Assembly (NCBI GenBank): GCA_030432025.1
Contig: JAUIIA010000008.1
Coordinates: forward strand, 1 to 64,000
Reading direction: 5' to 3'
Source: Alphaproteobacteria bacterium
GTDB taxonomy: Bacteria; Pseudomonadota; Alphaproteobacteria; Micavibrionales; Micavibrionaceae
Length of the DNA stretch: 64,000 nt
The notes beneath the pieces were generated by a model, which was not told the origin of the DNA, made no database searches, and saw only the letters and a list, made by a program, of their open reading frames with translations. Position numbers and translations under genes: made by a program. Position 1 is the stretch's first letter. Every line of letters starts with the position of its first letter. Of this stretch, positions 18,934 through 27,471 are shown in pieces.

Positions 18934-20562
18934 ATGGAATTGCTGCAAGTTGCCGACAACGTCGCAAGAGAAAAGAATATCGACCGTGAAATCGTGATCA
19001 CGGCCATGGAGGAAGCGATCCAGAAAGCTGGCCGCTCCAAATATGGTCATGACCATGACATTCGTGCTGAAATCGACCGTAAGAACGGCAATATCGAGCT
19101 GAAGCGTTACCGCGAAGTGGTTGCCGACGATGTCGAAATTGAAAATGAAATGGCCCAACTTTATGTTGACCAAGCCAAGCGCATCAAAGGTGATGCCAAA
19201 GTTGGCGACTTCTTGATCGACGAGCTTCCACCTTTGGACTTTGGTCGTATTGCTGCACAGACAGCGAAACAGGTCATCATGCAAAAAGTACGCGAAGCCG
19301 AGCGTGCCCGTCAGTACGGTGAATTTAAAGACCGCGTTGGCGAAGTTATCAACGGTGTTGTTAAGCGTGTTGAATACGGTAACGTTACTGTTGACTTACA
19401 AGGTCGTGCAGAAGCCCTGCTTCGCCGCGACGAAGGTCTACCACGTGAGCACCTGAAAACCGGTGACCGCGTTCGTGCGATTATCTACGAAGTACGCGAA
19501 GAGATGCGTGGTCCGCAAATCTTCCTTTCACGTACTCACCCTGAATTCATGGCTAAACTGTTTACACAGGAAGTTCCTGAAATCTATGACGGTGTGATCG
19601 AAATCAAATCCGTTGCCCGTGACCCAGGTTCCCGTGCGAAAATTGCTGTTGTATCCAAAGACAGCGGTATCGACCCTGTTGGTGCTTGTGTAGGTATGCG
19701 CGGTTCCCGTGTGCAGGCTGTTGTAAACGAGCTTGGCGGTGAGAAGATCGACATTGTGCCTTGGCAAGAAGACATTGCAGGTTTTGTTGTAAACGCATTG
19801 CAACCTGCCGAAGTGACCAAAGTGGTTCTGGATGAAGACACACAGCGTATGGAAGTGGTTGTCCCTGATGAGCAGCTATCTCTTGCGATTGGCCGTCGCG
19901 GTCAGAACGTACGTCTGGCGTCCGATCTGGTTGGTTGGTACATCGATATCCTGACAGAAGCGCAAGAATCCGAGCGCCGTGCAGAAGAGTTCAAGACACG
20001 TTCCGCGTTGTTCATGGAAGCTCTGGACGTTGATGACGTTATCGCACACTTGCTGGTTGCTGAAGGCTTCACGAAGGTTGAAGAAGTTGCCGAAACTCCG
20101 GTTGAGGAACTGAACCAGATTGAAGGTTTTGAAGAAGAAATCTCCATCGAGCTGCAAAATCGTGCTGCTACATGGCTTGATGCCAAGCAGAAAGAGCTGG
20201 ATGAGAAGCAAAAAGAACTCGGTATTGCCGATGATTTGATGACAGCCAAGGGTTTGACCCCTGCGCAAATCATCAAGCTTGGTGAAGGCGATGTTAAGAC
20301 ACTCGATGATCTGGCTGATCTGGCTGCTGATGAATTGCAGGAGCTACTCGGTGAAGGTCAAATCACAGAGAAAGATGCGAACACCGTGATCATGGCTGCA
20401 CGTGAGCACTGGTTTGCAGAAGCAGATGCTAAAGCCGCCGAAGAGGCCGCAGAAGCTGAAACCGAGGGTGAACCTGCGGCGGAAGCGACTGAAGCGACTG
20501 AAGAAAATGCTGATGATGCAACCGATGGCGATGACAAAGTCGCCGCCGGTGGCGCAGCGTAA
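18934..20562 (+). CDS. nusA: transcription termination/antitermination factor NusA
   Basis: 542 residues: N-terminal RNAP-binding domain (1-125), S1 domain (about 135-200), two KH domains (about 205-345; GACVGMRGSRVQAVVNELGG and LAIGRRGQNVRLAS), then helix-hairpin-helix acidic repeats (from about 370) and an Ala/Glu-rich tail. A strong SD (GAGGAG) precedes the ATG. It is the second gene of the rimP-nusA-infB operon. The usual ylxR gene does not follow it. Confidence 0.96.
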   Translation: MELLQVADNVAREKNIDREIVITAMEEAIQKAGRSKYGHDHDIRAEIDRKNGNIELKRYREVVADDVEIENEMAQLYVDQAKRIKGDAKVGDFLIDELPPLDFGRIAAQTAKQVIMQKVREAERARQYGEFKDRVGEVINGVVKRVEYGNVTVDLQGRAEALLRRDEGLPREHLKTGDRVRAIIYEVREEMRGPQIFLSRTHPEFMAKLFTQEVPEIYDGVIEIKSVARDPGSRAKIAVVSKDSGIDPVGACVGMRGSRVQAVVNELGGEKIDIVPWQEDIAGFVVNALQPAEVTKVVLDEDTQRMEVVVPDEQLSLAIGRRGQNVRLASDLVGWYIDILTEAQESERRAEEFKTRSALFMEALDVDDVIAHLLVAEGFTKVEEVAETPVEELNQIEGFEEEISIELQNRAATWLDAKQKELDEKQKELGIADDLMTAKGLTPAQIIKLGEGDVKTLDDLADLAADELQELLGEGQITEKDANTVIMAAREHWFAEADAKAAEEAAEAETEGEPAAEATEATEENADDATDGDDKVAAGGAA

Positions 20563-20563
20563 G

Positions 20564-20670
20564 ACAATGTTAGGAAGGACCCCATACTCTTGGATAACGC
20601 CCAATTTACAGAGCGAAACCACCGAGTACTGTTTGCGATAGGCCGCAAACAGGGTCCTTCCTGTGTCTTA
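20564..20670 (+). ncRNA. candidate structured RNA between nusA and infB
   Basis: This non-coding stretch folds by eye into a closed multi-branch structure. The outer stem pairs AGGAAGGACCC (20572-20582) with GGGTCCTTCCT (20652-20662) and continues across a bulge as TAAGACA with TGTCTTA (20670 end). Inside, TACTC (20585-20589) pairs GAGTA (20624-20628) around a TTGG/CCAA hairpin. A 9 bp perfect hairpin CTGTTTGCG / CGCAAACAG (20629-20652) follows directly. No U-run follows, so it is not a simple terminator. Likely cis-acting in the infB leader; function unknown. Confidence 0.55.
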
Positions 20671-20733
20671 AAATCAAAGCCTAATCTATTACTTTTAAAG
20701 AATATTTTGCACTGCCGCTGTGGTGGTGTATAA

Positions 20734-20756
20734 CCCTTATGCGTCTTGATTAAGGG
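20734..20756 (+). promoter_or_regulatory. small hairpin before infB
   Basis: CCCTTA (20734-20739) pairs TAAGGG (20751-20756) in the infB 5' untranslated region, 24 bp before the ATG. With the larger structure upstream it makes the whole 217 bp nusA-infB gap rich in secondary structure. Confidence 0.35.
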
Positions 20757-20779
20757 CGTTAACAAATTAAGTGAATATA

Positions 20780-23275
20780 ATGAGCGAAGCTAAAAACAAA
20801 GAAAACGACGACAAAAACGAAGACGAAAAGAAGTCCGGCGGTAAGAAGACATTAAGTCTTGGCGGCACATTGAGCCTGAAAGGCGGTTCAGCGCCTTCCG
20901 GTCCACGTGCATCCAACCCCGGTACGGTTGCCGTCGAAGTTCGCCGTAAGCGAGCTGCGCCGACCACTCCAGAAAAAAGCGAGAGCAAGACAACTGAAGA
21001 GCAGCGCCTGACCGATGAAGAGCGCGAAGCCCGCGCCGAAGCTTTGAAAAAAGCACAAGCCTCCGGCGGTAAGACAAAAAGCTCTCTGCCTAAACGTCGC
21101 GTGACGATTGAAGACAAGAAAAAAGAAGAAGCCGCCGCAGCCGAAGACGCGGAAAAAACAGCCCGTGAAAAAGAGCTGGAAGAGCTGAAAAAAATCGAAG
21201 AAGAAGAAGGTGCCAAAGCGGCCGAAGTTCAAAAGAATGCTCCACCACTTCCGGATCCTGACTCCCCGGCGCGCCGTAAATTTGGCGATGACAAGGAGCC
21301 TGAAAGCTACCGTGACAAGTTGAAAAAGGCCCAGCCTAAATCAAAACCACGTACAAACAACAACCGCGGCGGTCGCATGACCGTTACGCAGGCGATTAAC
21401 CGCGACTACGAGCGTGACCGCGGCCCGTCAATGGCGGCACAGCGCCGTGCGCGTGAAAAAGCCCGTATGGCAGCCAAAGGCCCGCAAGAGCCGGCGCAAA
21501 AGGTTTTCCGCGAAGTGATCGTTCCTGAAACAATTACAGTCGGAGAACTGGCCAACCGTATGACAGAACCGACAGGTGAAGTTGTTAAAAAATTGATGGG
21601 GCTTGGTGTTATGGCCACAGTTACCCAAACAATCGACGCTGATACTGCGGAACTGGTTATTGAAGAATTCGGTCACAGCATCAAACGTGTTACCGACGCC
21701 GATGTCGAGATCGGTCTTGGTGGTGACGAGGACAAAGAAAAAGACCTTCAGCCTCGTCCGCCTGTTGTGACAATCATGGGTCACGTTGACCATGGTAAAA
21801 CCTCCCTGCTGGACGCCTTACGCGAAACCAATGTGGTTTCCGGTGAAGCAGGCGGAATTACTCAGCATATCGGTGCGTATCAGGTAAACATGGAATCAGG
21901 CCAGAAGATCACATTCCTTGACACACCAGGCCACGCAGCCTTCACTGAAATGCGTGCACGCGGTGCGCATGTAACCGACATTTGTGTGATTGTTGTATCC
22001 GCAGAAGACAGTGTTATGCCGCAAACGATTGAAGCGATCAGCCATGCGAAAGCGGCTGAAGTGCCGATCATCATCGCGGTGAACAAGATCGACCTCCCTG
22101 CAGCTGACCCTATGCGTGTTAAAACTGAATTGCTTCAACATGAAGTGGTTGTCGAGGACATGAGTGGTGACGTGCAGTGTGTTGAAGTCTCTGCCAAGCA
22201 AGGAACTAATCTGGACAAGCTTGAAGAAGCGATCTTGCTGCAGTCTGAATTACTTGAACTGAAAGCCAACCCTGGCCGTAATGCTGAAGGCGTTGTGGTT
22301 GAAGCCAAGCTTGAGCAAGGACGCGGTTCTGTTGCGACTGTTCTGGTTCAACGCGGTACATTGCGCGTTGGTGACGTGTTCGTAGCAGGTGCCGAATTCG
22401 GTAAGGTGCGTGCATTGGTGAACGACCAAGGCAAGAACGTCGATGAAGCCATCCCGGGCCAACCTGTAGAGGTTCTCGGTATTAACGGCACTCCTGATTC
22501 AGGCGACCCGTTCAACGTGACTAACGATGAACAAAAAGCCCGCGAAATTAGCGAATATCGTCAGCGCAAGCGCCGCGAGGCACTGGCTGCTGTGGCCGTG
22601 AGTGGCCGTACTACGATTGATGATCTTATCGCCGCACGTGAAGCGGGTGAGAAGACCGCCCTGCCCGTTATTGTTAAAGGTGACGTGCACGGTTCCGTCG
22701 AAGCCATCATGGGTTCATTCCAGAAAATGGCTGATGAAAATGAAGGTATCGAAGTGCAAGCCCTGCATGTCGGTGTTGGTGGTATCACGGAAAGCGACGT
22801 CAAACTCGCACAAGCGTCCGGCGGTATCATTATTGGCTTTAACGTCCGTGCAAACGCACAGGCTCGTGACCTTGCGCAGCGTGAAGGCGTGGACATCCGT
22901 TATTACAGCGTGATTTACGATGTTATCGACGATGCGAAGTCTATCCTGAGCGGTATGCTTTCCCCTGCTCACCGTGAAGAGTATCTGGGTCAAGCGACGA
23001 TCAAGCAGGTCTTCCGTGTCTCCAAAGTCGGTATGGTTGCCGGTTGTTATGTGGACATGGGCGTTGTTAAGCGCGGCTCCGGTGTTCGCTTGCTGCGTGA
23101 CGATGTCGTTATCCACGAAGGTACGCTGAAAACGCTTCAACGCTTCAAGGACGAAGTGAAGGAAGTCAAAGAAGGTACCGAGTGCGGTATGGCGTTCGAA
23201 AACTATGATGACATCAAAGAAGGCGATGTTATCGAATGTTACGAAGTTATCGAGGAAGCCCGTACGGTCACCTAA
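20780..23275 (+). CDS. infB: translation initiation factor IF-2
   Basis: 831 residues. A long charged N-terminal region with an alphaproteobacterial Lys/Glu/Ala-rich section (to about 200) leads to an IF2-N module ([16 protein letters not shown]), then the GTPase core with G1 GHVDHGKT at about 334-341, G3 DTPGHAAF and G4 NKID, then domains II-IV that bind fMet-tRNA. A GTG at 20771 is also in frame, but the ATG at 20780 is the more natural start; the SD is weak (AAGTGA). Confidence 0.97.
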   Translation: MSEAKNKENDDKNEDEKKSGGKKTLSLGGTLSLKGGSAPSGPRASNPGTVAVEVRRKRAAPTTPEKSESKTTEEQRLTDEEREARAEALKKAQASGGKTKSSLPKRRVTIEDKKKEEAAAAEDAEKTAREKELEELKKIEEEEGAKAAEVQKNAPPLPDPDSPARRKFGDDKEPESYRDKLKKAQPKSKPRTNNNRGGRMTVTQAINRDYERDRGPSMAAQRRAREKARMAAKGPQEPAQKVFREVIVPETITVGELANRMTEPTGEVVKKLMGLGVMATVTQTIDADTAELVIEEFGHSIKRVTDADVEIGLGGDEDKEKDLQPRPPVVTIMGHVDHGKTSLLDALRETNVVSGEAGGITQHIGAYQVNMESGQKITFLDTPGHAAFTEMRARGAHVTDICVIVVSAEDSVMPQTIEAISHAKAAEVPIIIAVNKIDLPAADPMRVKTELLQHEVVVEDMSGDVQCVEVSAKQGTNLDKLEEAILLQSELLELKANPGRNAEGVVVEAKLEQGRGSVATVLVQRGTLRVGDVFVAGAEFGKVRALVNDQGKNVDEAIPGQPVEVLGINGTPDSGDPFNVTNDEQKAREISEYRQRKRREALAAVAVSGRTTIDDLIAAREAGEKTALPVIVKGDVHGSVEAIMGSFQKMADENEGIEVQALHVGVGGITESDVKLAQASGGIIIGFNVRANAQARDLAQREGVDIRYYSVIYDVIDDAKSILSGMLSPAHREEYLGQATIKQVFRVSKVGMVAGCYVDMGVVKRGSGVRLLRDDVVIHEGTLKTLQRFKDEVKEVKEGTECGMAFENYDDIKEGDVIECYEVIEEARTVT

Positions 23276-23277
23276 CC

Positions 23278-23475
23278 ATGCATAATCTGCGTTTCATATT
23301 GTCTCAGGAGCAGCGCAAAGGCAGCTTTGATTGCTGGAACGATGTTGATCAGAACGGTCATGAAGCGCGTATAATTACATGCGACAGGCCCGAGCTGTTA
23401 GGCCGACTGTTCGATGCAATGAAAGACCGGGATGATCCGGTGCATGATTATCTAGAAACTCTGGCGCAATCCTAA
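23278..23475 (+). CDS. small protein of unknown function between infB and rbfA
   Basis: 65 residues, beginning two bases after the infB stop. It has CW and ITC cysteine contexts and a DRPELLGRLFDAMKDRDDP segment. It is not the DUF503 (YlxP) protein sometimes found at this place; I recognise no domain. The tight spacing on both sides (2 bp and 9 bp) argues that it is a translated member of the operon. Confidence 0.6.
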   Translation: MHNLRFILSQEQRKGSFDCWNDVDQNGHEARIITCDRPELLGRLFDAMKDRDDPVHDYLETLAQS

Positions 23476-23484
23476 AAGGGTATT

Positions 23485-23880
23485 ATGGGCAGTCACAATT
23501 CAAAAAAAGGTCCCTCGCAGCGACAGCTGCGTGTAGGTGAGCAGCTTCGGCATATTATTGCTGAAACGATGGCACGTGGACATTTTCAGGATGAAGCCTT
23601 GTTGGATGCACCTGTAACGGTTGCCGAAGTGCGCGTTACCCCCGACCTCAAACAAGCTAAAGTTTATGTCATGTCGCTGGGTGGTGAAGATATGGAGAAT
23701 ATCCTGCCTGCGCTGAACAAGGAATCCAACCTGTTCCAAAAGGAGATCGGCAAGCAGTTGAATATGAAGTTCACACCCAAGGTGCACTTCCTGCGTGATG
23801 AGAGCTTCGAGGAAGCGCAGCGGATTGATGAAATCCTGCGCACCGTACATATCCCTGAAGATGACGACAACGAAGAGTAA
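23485..23880 (+). CDS. rbfA: 30S ribosome-binding factor RbfA
   Basis: A 131-residue KH-fold protein that binds the 30S subunit and helps process the 16S 5' end. It has the N-terminal SQRQLRVGEQLRHIIAE helix, VTVAEVRVTPDLKQAKVYV in the middle and the RIDEIL end segment. It is followed 6 bp later by truB. Confidence 0.94.
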   Translation: MGSHNSKKGPSQRQLRVGEQLRHIIAETMARGHFQDEALLDAPVTVAEVRVTPDLKQAKVYVMSLGGEDMENILPALNKESNLFQKEIGKQLNMKFTPKVHFLRDESFEEAQRIDEILRTVHIPEDDDNEE

Positions 23881-23886
23881 CCAACC

Positions 23887-24828
23887 ATGGGGCGCCGCAA
23901 GAAGGGTCAAAAAATCCATGGCTGGATCAATCTCGACAAGCCCGACGGACTAACATCCACACAGGCTTTGGGCAAAGTCCGCCGTATTCTCGATGCACAA
24001 AAAGCCGGACATGCGGGCACACTGGACCCCGCCGCGACAGGTATCCTACCCATCGCGCTTGGCGAGGCGACCAAAACCATCCCGTTCGTTCAGGATCGGC
24101 TGAAAACTTACGAATTCGAAATCACATGGGGCGAACAGCGCGACACGGATGATCGTGAAGGCGATGTTATAGGCACAAGCGATGTGCGCCCCGCCAAGGC
24201 CGACATAGAGGCCCTGCTCCCTGACTTTACGGGTGAAATCGAGCAAACACCTCCTCGCTATTCCGCAATCAAGATTGATGGTGAACGGGCATATGACCTT
24301 GCCCGTGACGGAGAAGAGTTCGAGATCAAAAGCCGCATTGTGTATATCGAAAGCCTTGAATTGATCGAAGCTGCGAAAGATACGGCCAAGTTACGTATGA
24401 CGTGCGGTAAAGGCACGTATGTACGCTCGCTGGCCCGTGACATGGCCGAGAAACTGGGCACTTTGGGGTATATATCAATGTTACGCCGCACGGCCGTAGG
24501 TGGATTTACGCTTGAGAATGCGATTTCTCTTGAAAAGTTAGAGGAATTGGTCAATAGTGCGGCCTCCGACGCTGTGTCGGAAGGAGTTTTGTTGCCGCTT
24601 GAGGCGCCGCTGGACGACATCCCGGCTTTAAATCTCAAGCATGATGAAGGTGCGAAGCTCCGCAACGGACAGGTTGTTTCGTTTGTTGCCAAGCCTGATT
24701 TTGAACGGATTAAATCCATCGGGCTTGAAAATGACCAGACCGCAATCGCGATGTTAGATGACAAAGCTTTTGCTCTGGTGGAACGTAACGGACCGAACAT
24801 TAAGCCCGTTCGTGTTTTTAACCTATAA
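23887..24828 (+). CDS. truB: tRNA pseudouridine-55 synthase TruB
   Basis: 313 residues. The catalytic motif HAGTLDPAATG places the nucleophile at Asp47. KGTYVRSLARD (RNA contact) and a C-terminal TruB_C domain are present. Length is normal. It is part of the rbfA-truB-rpsO run; 15 bp separate it from rpsO. Confidence 0.95.
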   Translation: MGRRKKGQKIHGWINLDKPDGLTSTQALGKVRRILDAQKAGHAGTLDPAATGILPIALGEATKTIPFVQDRLKTYEFEITWGEQRDTDDREGDVIGTSDVRPAKADIEALLPDFTGEIEQTPPRYSAIKIDGERAYDLARDGEEFEIKSRIVYIESLELIEAAKDTAKLRMTCGKGTYVRSLARDMAEKLGTLGYISMLRRTAVGGFTLENAISLEKLEELVNSAASDAVSEGVLLPLEAPLDDIPALNLKHDEGAKLRNGQVVSFVAKPDFERIKSIGLENDQTAIAMLDDKAFALVERNGPNIKPVRVFNL

Positions 24829-24843
24829 AAGAAGGAGAAACCG

Positions 24844-25122
24844 ATGTCGATTAGTCCAAACGTAGCTGCAAAAAAAGCAGAAACAATTGAAGAGTACGCC
24901 ACCAAAAAAGGCGATACAGGCTCACCTGAAGTACAGATTGCTGTACTGACAACACGTATTAACGAGCTGTCCAACCACATGCAGGAGCACAAGAAGGACC
25001 TGCACAGCCGTCACGGTCTTTTGGCGATGGTTGCCAAGCGTCGTAAGCTTCTTGATTACCTGAAGAAGAAAGACGATGCGCGTTACCAAGACCTGATTAA
25101 GCGTCTGGGTATCCGTCGTTAA
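24844..25122 (+). CDS. rpsO: 30S ribosomal protein S15
   Basis: 92 residues, close to the usual 89, with the S15 motif [21 protein letters not shown] strong SD (AAGGAG) lies before the ATG. It is followed by a terminator at 25150, so the operon ends here and does not run into pnp as in many relatives. Confidence 0.97.
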   Translation: MSISPNVAAKKAETIEEYATKKGDTGSPEVQIAVLTTRINELSNHMQEHKKDLHSRHGLLAMVAKRRKLLDYLKKKDDARYQDLIKRLGIRR

Positions 25123-25149
25123 TTCGACCACAAATCAGAATTCATAAGA

Positions 25150-25176
25150 AAGCCGTCCTTTTTGGGCGGCTTTTTT
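25150..25176 (+). terminator. Rho-independent terminator after rpsO
   Basis: AGCCGTCC pairs with GGGCGGCT (one G-U) around a T-rich loop, followed by TTTTTT. It lies about 30 bp after the S15 stop and ends the long translation operon. Confidence 0.9.
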
Positions 25177-25241
25177 ATTGCGGAACCATGTGTGCATTCA
25201 TCCGTTGTATAAGCAGAACTAAATGACGAAAGGATAGACAA

Positions 25242-25487
25242 ATGGCTGATAATAATAACAAACCAATCATGTATGGCATACTGGTCGCATTGGTTGCTGT
25301 TGTGGGTGTTGGTGCTTACGCAATGCTTACTGCACCGGATGACCGCACGGTTAACGAACACATAGGTGATGCAATTAGCTCACTTGATGCAGGTGCGGAT
25401 GATGCAGCTAGAGAGTTGCAAGACCGCACACCAGCAGAGCGTATTCAAGATGAATACCAAGACGCTACTGATGGTGACGCAAACTAA
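25242..25487 (+). CDS. small single-TM protein of unknown function
   Basis: 81 residues. A short polar N-terminus, one TM helix (about 9-29, IMYGILVALVAVVGVGAYAML), then an acidic soluble tail with DDAARELQDRTPAERIQDEY, probably periplasmic. An SD (AAAGGA) stands 8-9 bases before the ATG. It has its own flanking terminators on both sides, so it is likely a single-gene transcript. No family recognised. Confidence 0.6.
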   Translation: MADNNNKPIMYGILVALVAVVGVGAYAMLTAPDDRTVNEHIGDAISSLDAGADDAARELQDRTPAERIQDEYQDATDGDAN

Positions 25488-25510
25488 TTAGGTCTTTGAA
25501 ATGAGAACGG

Positions 25511-25538
25511 AAAAGCCGCTTTTTTAAGCGGCTTTTTT
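25511..25538. terminator. bidirectional terminator shared by the 81-residue gene and gpmA
   Basis: AAGCCGCTT and AAGCGGCTT form a perfect stem flanked by A-runs on one side and T-runs on the other, so it works on both strands. Its right half encodes the last Lys-Lys-Ala-Ala-stop of gpmA on the minus strand. Confidence 0.85.
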
Positions 25539-26159
25539 GTCGTCCAGGAAGTAACGATTCTGAACTTTACCGTCTTCAATTTCGAAAACGAGCGGCTGTC
25601 CGGTCGGGATTTCTGCCTGATTAATGCTTTCAGGTGTTTCAACACCCAGAATGATCAGCATCGCGCGCAAAGAATTGCCGTGCGCGGCGATCAGGACGTT
25701 CTTGCCCTCTTCAACCAGACCTTTGATATTCGCATCGTAGTAAGGGCGTACACGGTTTTCGACCACGTCCTGCAGACACTCACCGCCCGGCGGCGGTGTG
25801 TCGTATGAACGACGCCAGATATGAACTTGCTCTTCGCCATACTTTTCGCGCGTTTCGTCCTTGTTCAAACCTGTCAGATCGCCATAGTCGCGCTCACGCA
25901 GGTCGTCGTGATAGATCATGCTTTCGATCAATTCCGGCTGATCTGTGTTTTCGAGTGCCAGTTTGGCCGTCTTGTTCGCGCGTGTCAGTGTGCTGGTAAA
26001 CACCTGATCAAACTCGATGCCTGCATCTTTCAGCTTGGCACCCGCGCTCTTGGCTTCCTCTACACCATTGTCTGTAAGATCCACGTCCTTAAAGCCCGTA
26101 AAGCGGTTTTGCAGGTTCCACTCGGACTGACCGTGACGTAATAAAACTAGATAATTCAT
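25524..26159 (-). CDS. gpmA: 2,3-bisphosphoglycerate-dependent phosphoglycerate mutase
   Basis: 211 residues from MNYLVLLRHG; interconverts 3- and 2-phosphoglycerate in glycolysis. The phosphohistidine motif LRHGQSEWN has His9, and YGDLTGLNK and AAHGNSLRAM carry the other active-site residues. A GAGGGA SD lies about 9 bases before this ATG; a longer frame of 12 more residues is unlikely. Its stop codon lies inside the bidirectional terminator. Confidence 0.93.
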   Translation of the reverse strand: MNYLVLLRHGQSEWNLQNRFTGFKDVDLTDNGVEEAKSAGAKLKDAGIEFDQVFTSTLTRANKTAKLALENTDQPELIESMIYHDDLRERDYGDLTGLNKDETREKYGEEQVHIWRRSYDTPPPGGECLQDVVENRVRPYYDANIKGLVEEGKNVLIAAHGNSLRAMLIILGVETPESINQAEIPTGQPLVFEIEDGKVQNRYFLDDKKAA

Positions 26160-26291
26160 GTACCCATTCCCTCTGTTGAGATTTAGCATTAGCAAACTTC
26201 AGGAATTCCGCCGCGGAGTCAATATGCAAAAAACTTGCATTTTCAATAATCACGGCCTATAAACCAACTGTTGCGTACAACAGGGAAAATT

Positions 26292-27176
26292 ATGAAAGAC
26301 TGGCTTGCAAAAAAGCGTCAGCAACTTAGCCGCAAACATCCTGACTTATCCGAATATAAGCCCGGCGACCTTGTGTACGTCACAGCGGGCGGCACATATC
26401 AGGGAAAAATCGCTGAAGTCGGCCCCTTTAACCGCCCTGACCGTATCGACCTTCTCGACCCTTTTACACTTTCCAGCCTTACCTACTTCATTTCCAAAGA
26501 TTGTGTTAGCCCGGCCTTGGAACATGAAGTTGCCGAAGTCGCCGAAATGAGAGCCGGTGATAAATACTTCATGACCAAAGAAGTCGTGCTCAGACGCGAT
26601 GCGGAGGCTAAACAAACCGTTGACTTCTCCCCCGTCTACAAAATCATAGCTGTATCCTCAACAAGCGGTGGCGTGAAGCTGGAGAACATTGAAACAGGTG
26701 ATATTTTGATGGGGGAAAACGGTGAGCCGGAATACATTATGAGAGCGGTTGAGTTGAGACCCCCGAATACTGACGAGATGCGTAATGCCAGGGTTCGTCA
26801 GGCTACATTCAAAGCTGCACAAGTCTCCGGCCCCGATTCAGACAAAGTCAGAAAAGCCGTAAGCGCTCCAACCGAGGAAGACACAGCTCTCATGGAGGCG
26901 GCAGCGGCGAACACAGATACAACTTCATTTGATATAGGGCGATCCCTCGGTGAGATGGAAGATGCGCATACGCAGCTGGCACACCGCATAGGGAACCTCA
27001 AAGTACGCACGCCTTTCAAGCAAGCCCTAGCCGCTTCAAAATCCGGCGCGACACTTACGAGCGTGCAGAAATCTGCCGTCGAATTCATTGAAGGCATGGA
27101 AGATGCCCTACGCCGTGCCAGAGACGCACAAAGAGCTGTGTTTGAGCACACTGAAGACTTTATTGTACGGCGTTAA
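26292..27176 (+). CDS. uncharacterised soluble protein
   Basis: 294 residues from an ATG preceded by CAGGGAAAA. The first half (about 15-160) is beta-rich with a KOW-like start (YKPGDLVYVTAGGTYQGKIA). The middle is Ala/Thr-rich. The last ~90 residues are helical (RDAQRAVFEHTEDF). No signal peptide or TM. I recognise no family. It sits between gpmA (opposite strand) and pnp. Confidence 0.6.
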   Translation: MKDWLAKKRQQLSRKHPDLSEYKPGDLVYVTAGGTYQGKIAEVGPFNRPDRIDLLDPFTLSSLTYFISKDCVSPALEHEVAEVAEMRAGDKYFMTKEVVLRRDAEAKQTVDFSPVYKIIAVSSTSGGVKLENIETGDILMGENGEPEYIMRAVELRPPNTDEMRNARVRQATFKAAQVSGPDSDKVRKAVSAPTEEDTALMEAAAANTDTTSFDIGRSLGEMEDAHTQLAHRIGNLKVRTPFKQALAASKSGATLTSVQKSAVEFIEGMEDALRRARDAQRAVFEHTEDFIVRR

Positions 27177-27400
27177 AATATATTCCCCCGCCTTGCATAG
27201 CAGCATACGCCATAAGTCCCGTATTACAGGCGTTTACACGGCATTTGAAACCCAAGTCACGCCTCTTAAATCCTTTGACTTTAACGGCTGATCGTGTATC
27301 AATGTGCTCGGTAGTTGGAATTGACCTGTGAGGTTGACTGTAAAACACAGACCGTTTTGTTTTTTACTGTCCACCCCACATCTATTCCAAAAATTTTAGA

Positions 27401-27442
27401 GGCTGTGACGCTAGGAGTTTTTGCTCCATGCGCGTCTTGGCC
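27401..27442 (+). promoter_or_regulatory. pnp leader stem-loop, candidate RNase III/PNPase autoregulatory site
   Basis: An interrupted hairpin: GGC/GCC, then GACGC/GCGTC (27407-27411 with 27432-27436), then GGAG/CTCC (27414-27417 with 27424-27427) around a T-rich loop. It ends 29 bases before the pnp start. In E. coli, pnp is autoregulated through RNase III cleavage of a leader stem-loop; this one is placed similarly. The rest of the 295 bp gap shows TTGACC/TTGACT hexamers near 27330 but no clear gene. Confidence 0.45.
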
Positions 27443-27471
27443 ATTTATCAAACCTAAGAAAGGTAAACTAT

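Noticed and set aside
20402-20641. A 79-codon frame running from the nusA end into the gap, considered as a ylxR remnant.
   Set aside because: Translation is Lys/Arg/Met-rich and lacks YlxR signatures; most of it overlaps nusA in another phase, and the non-coding part is explained better by RNA stems.
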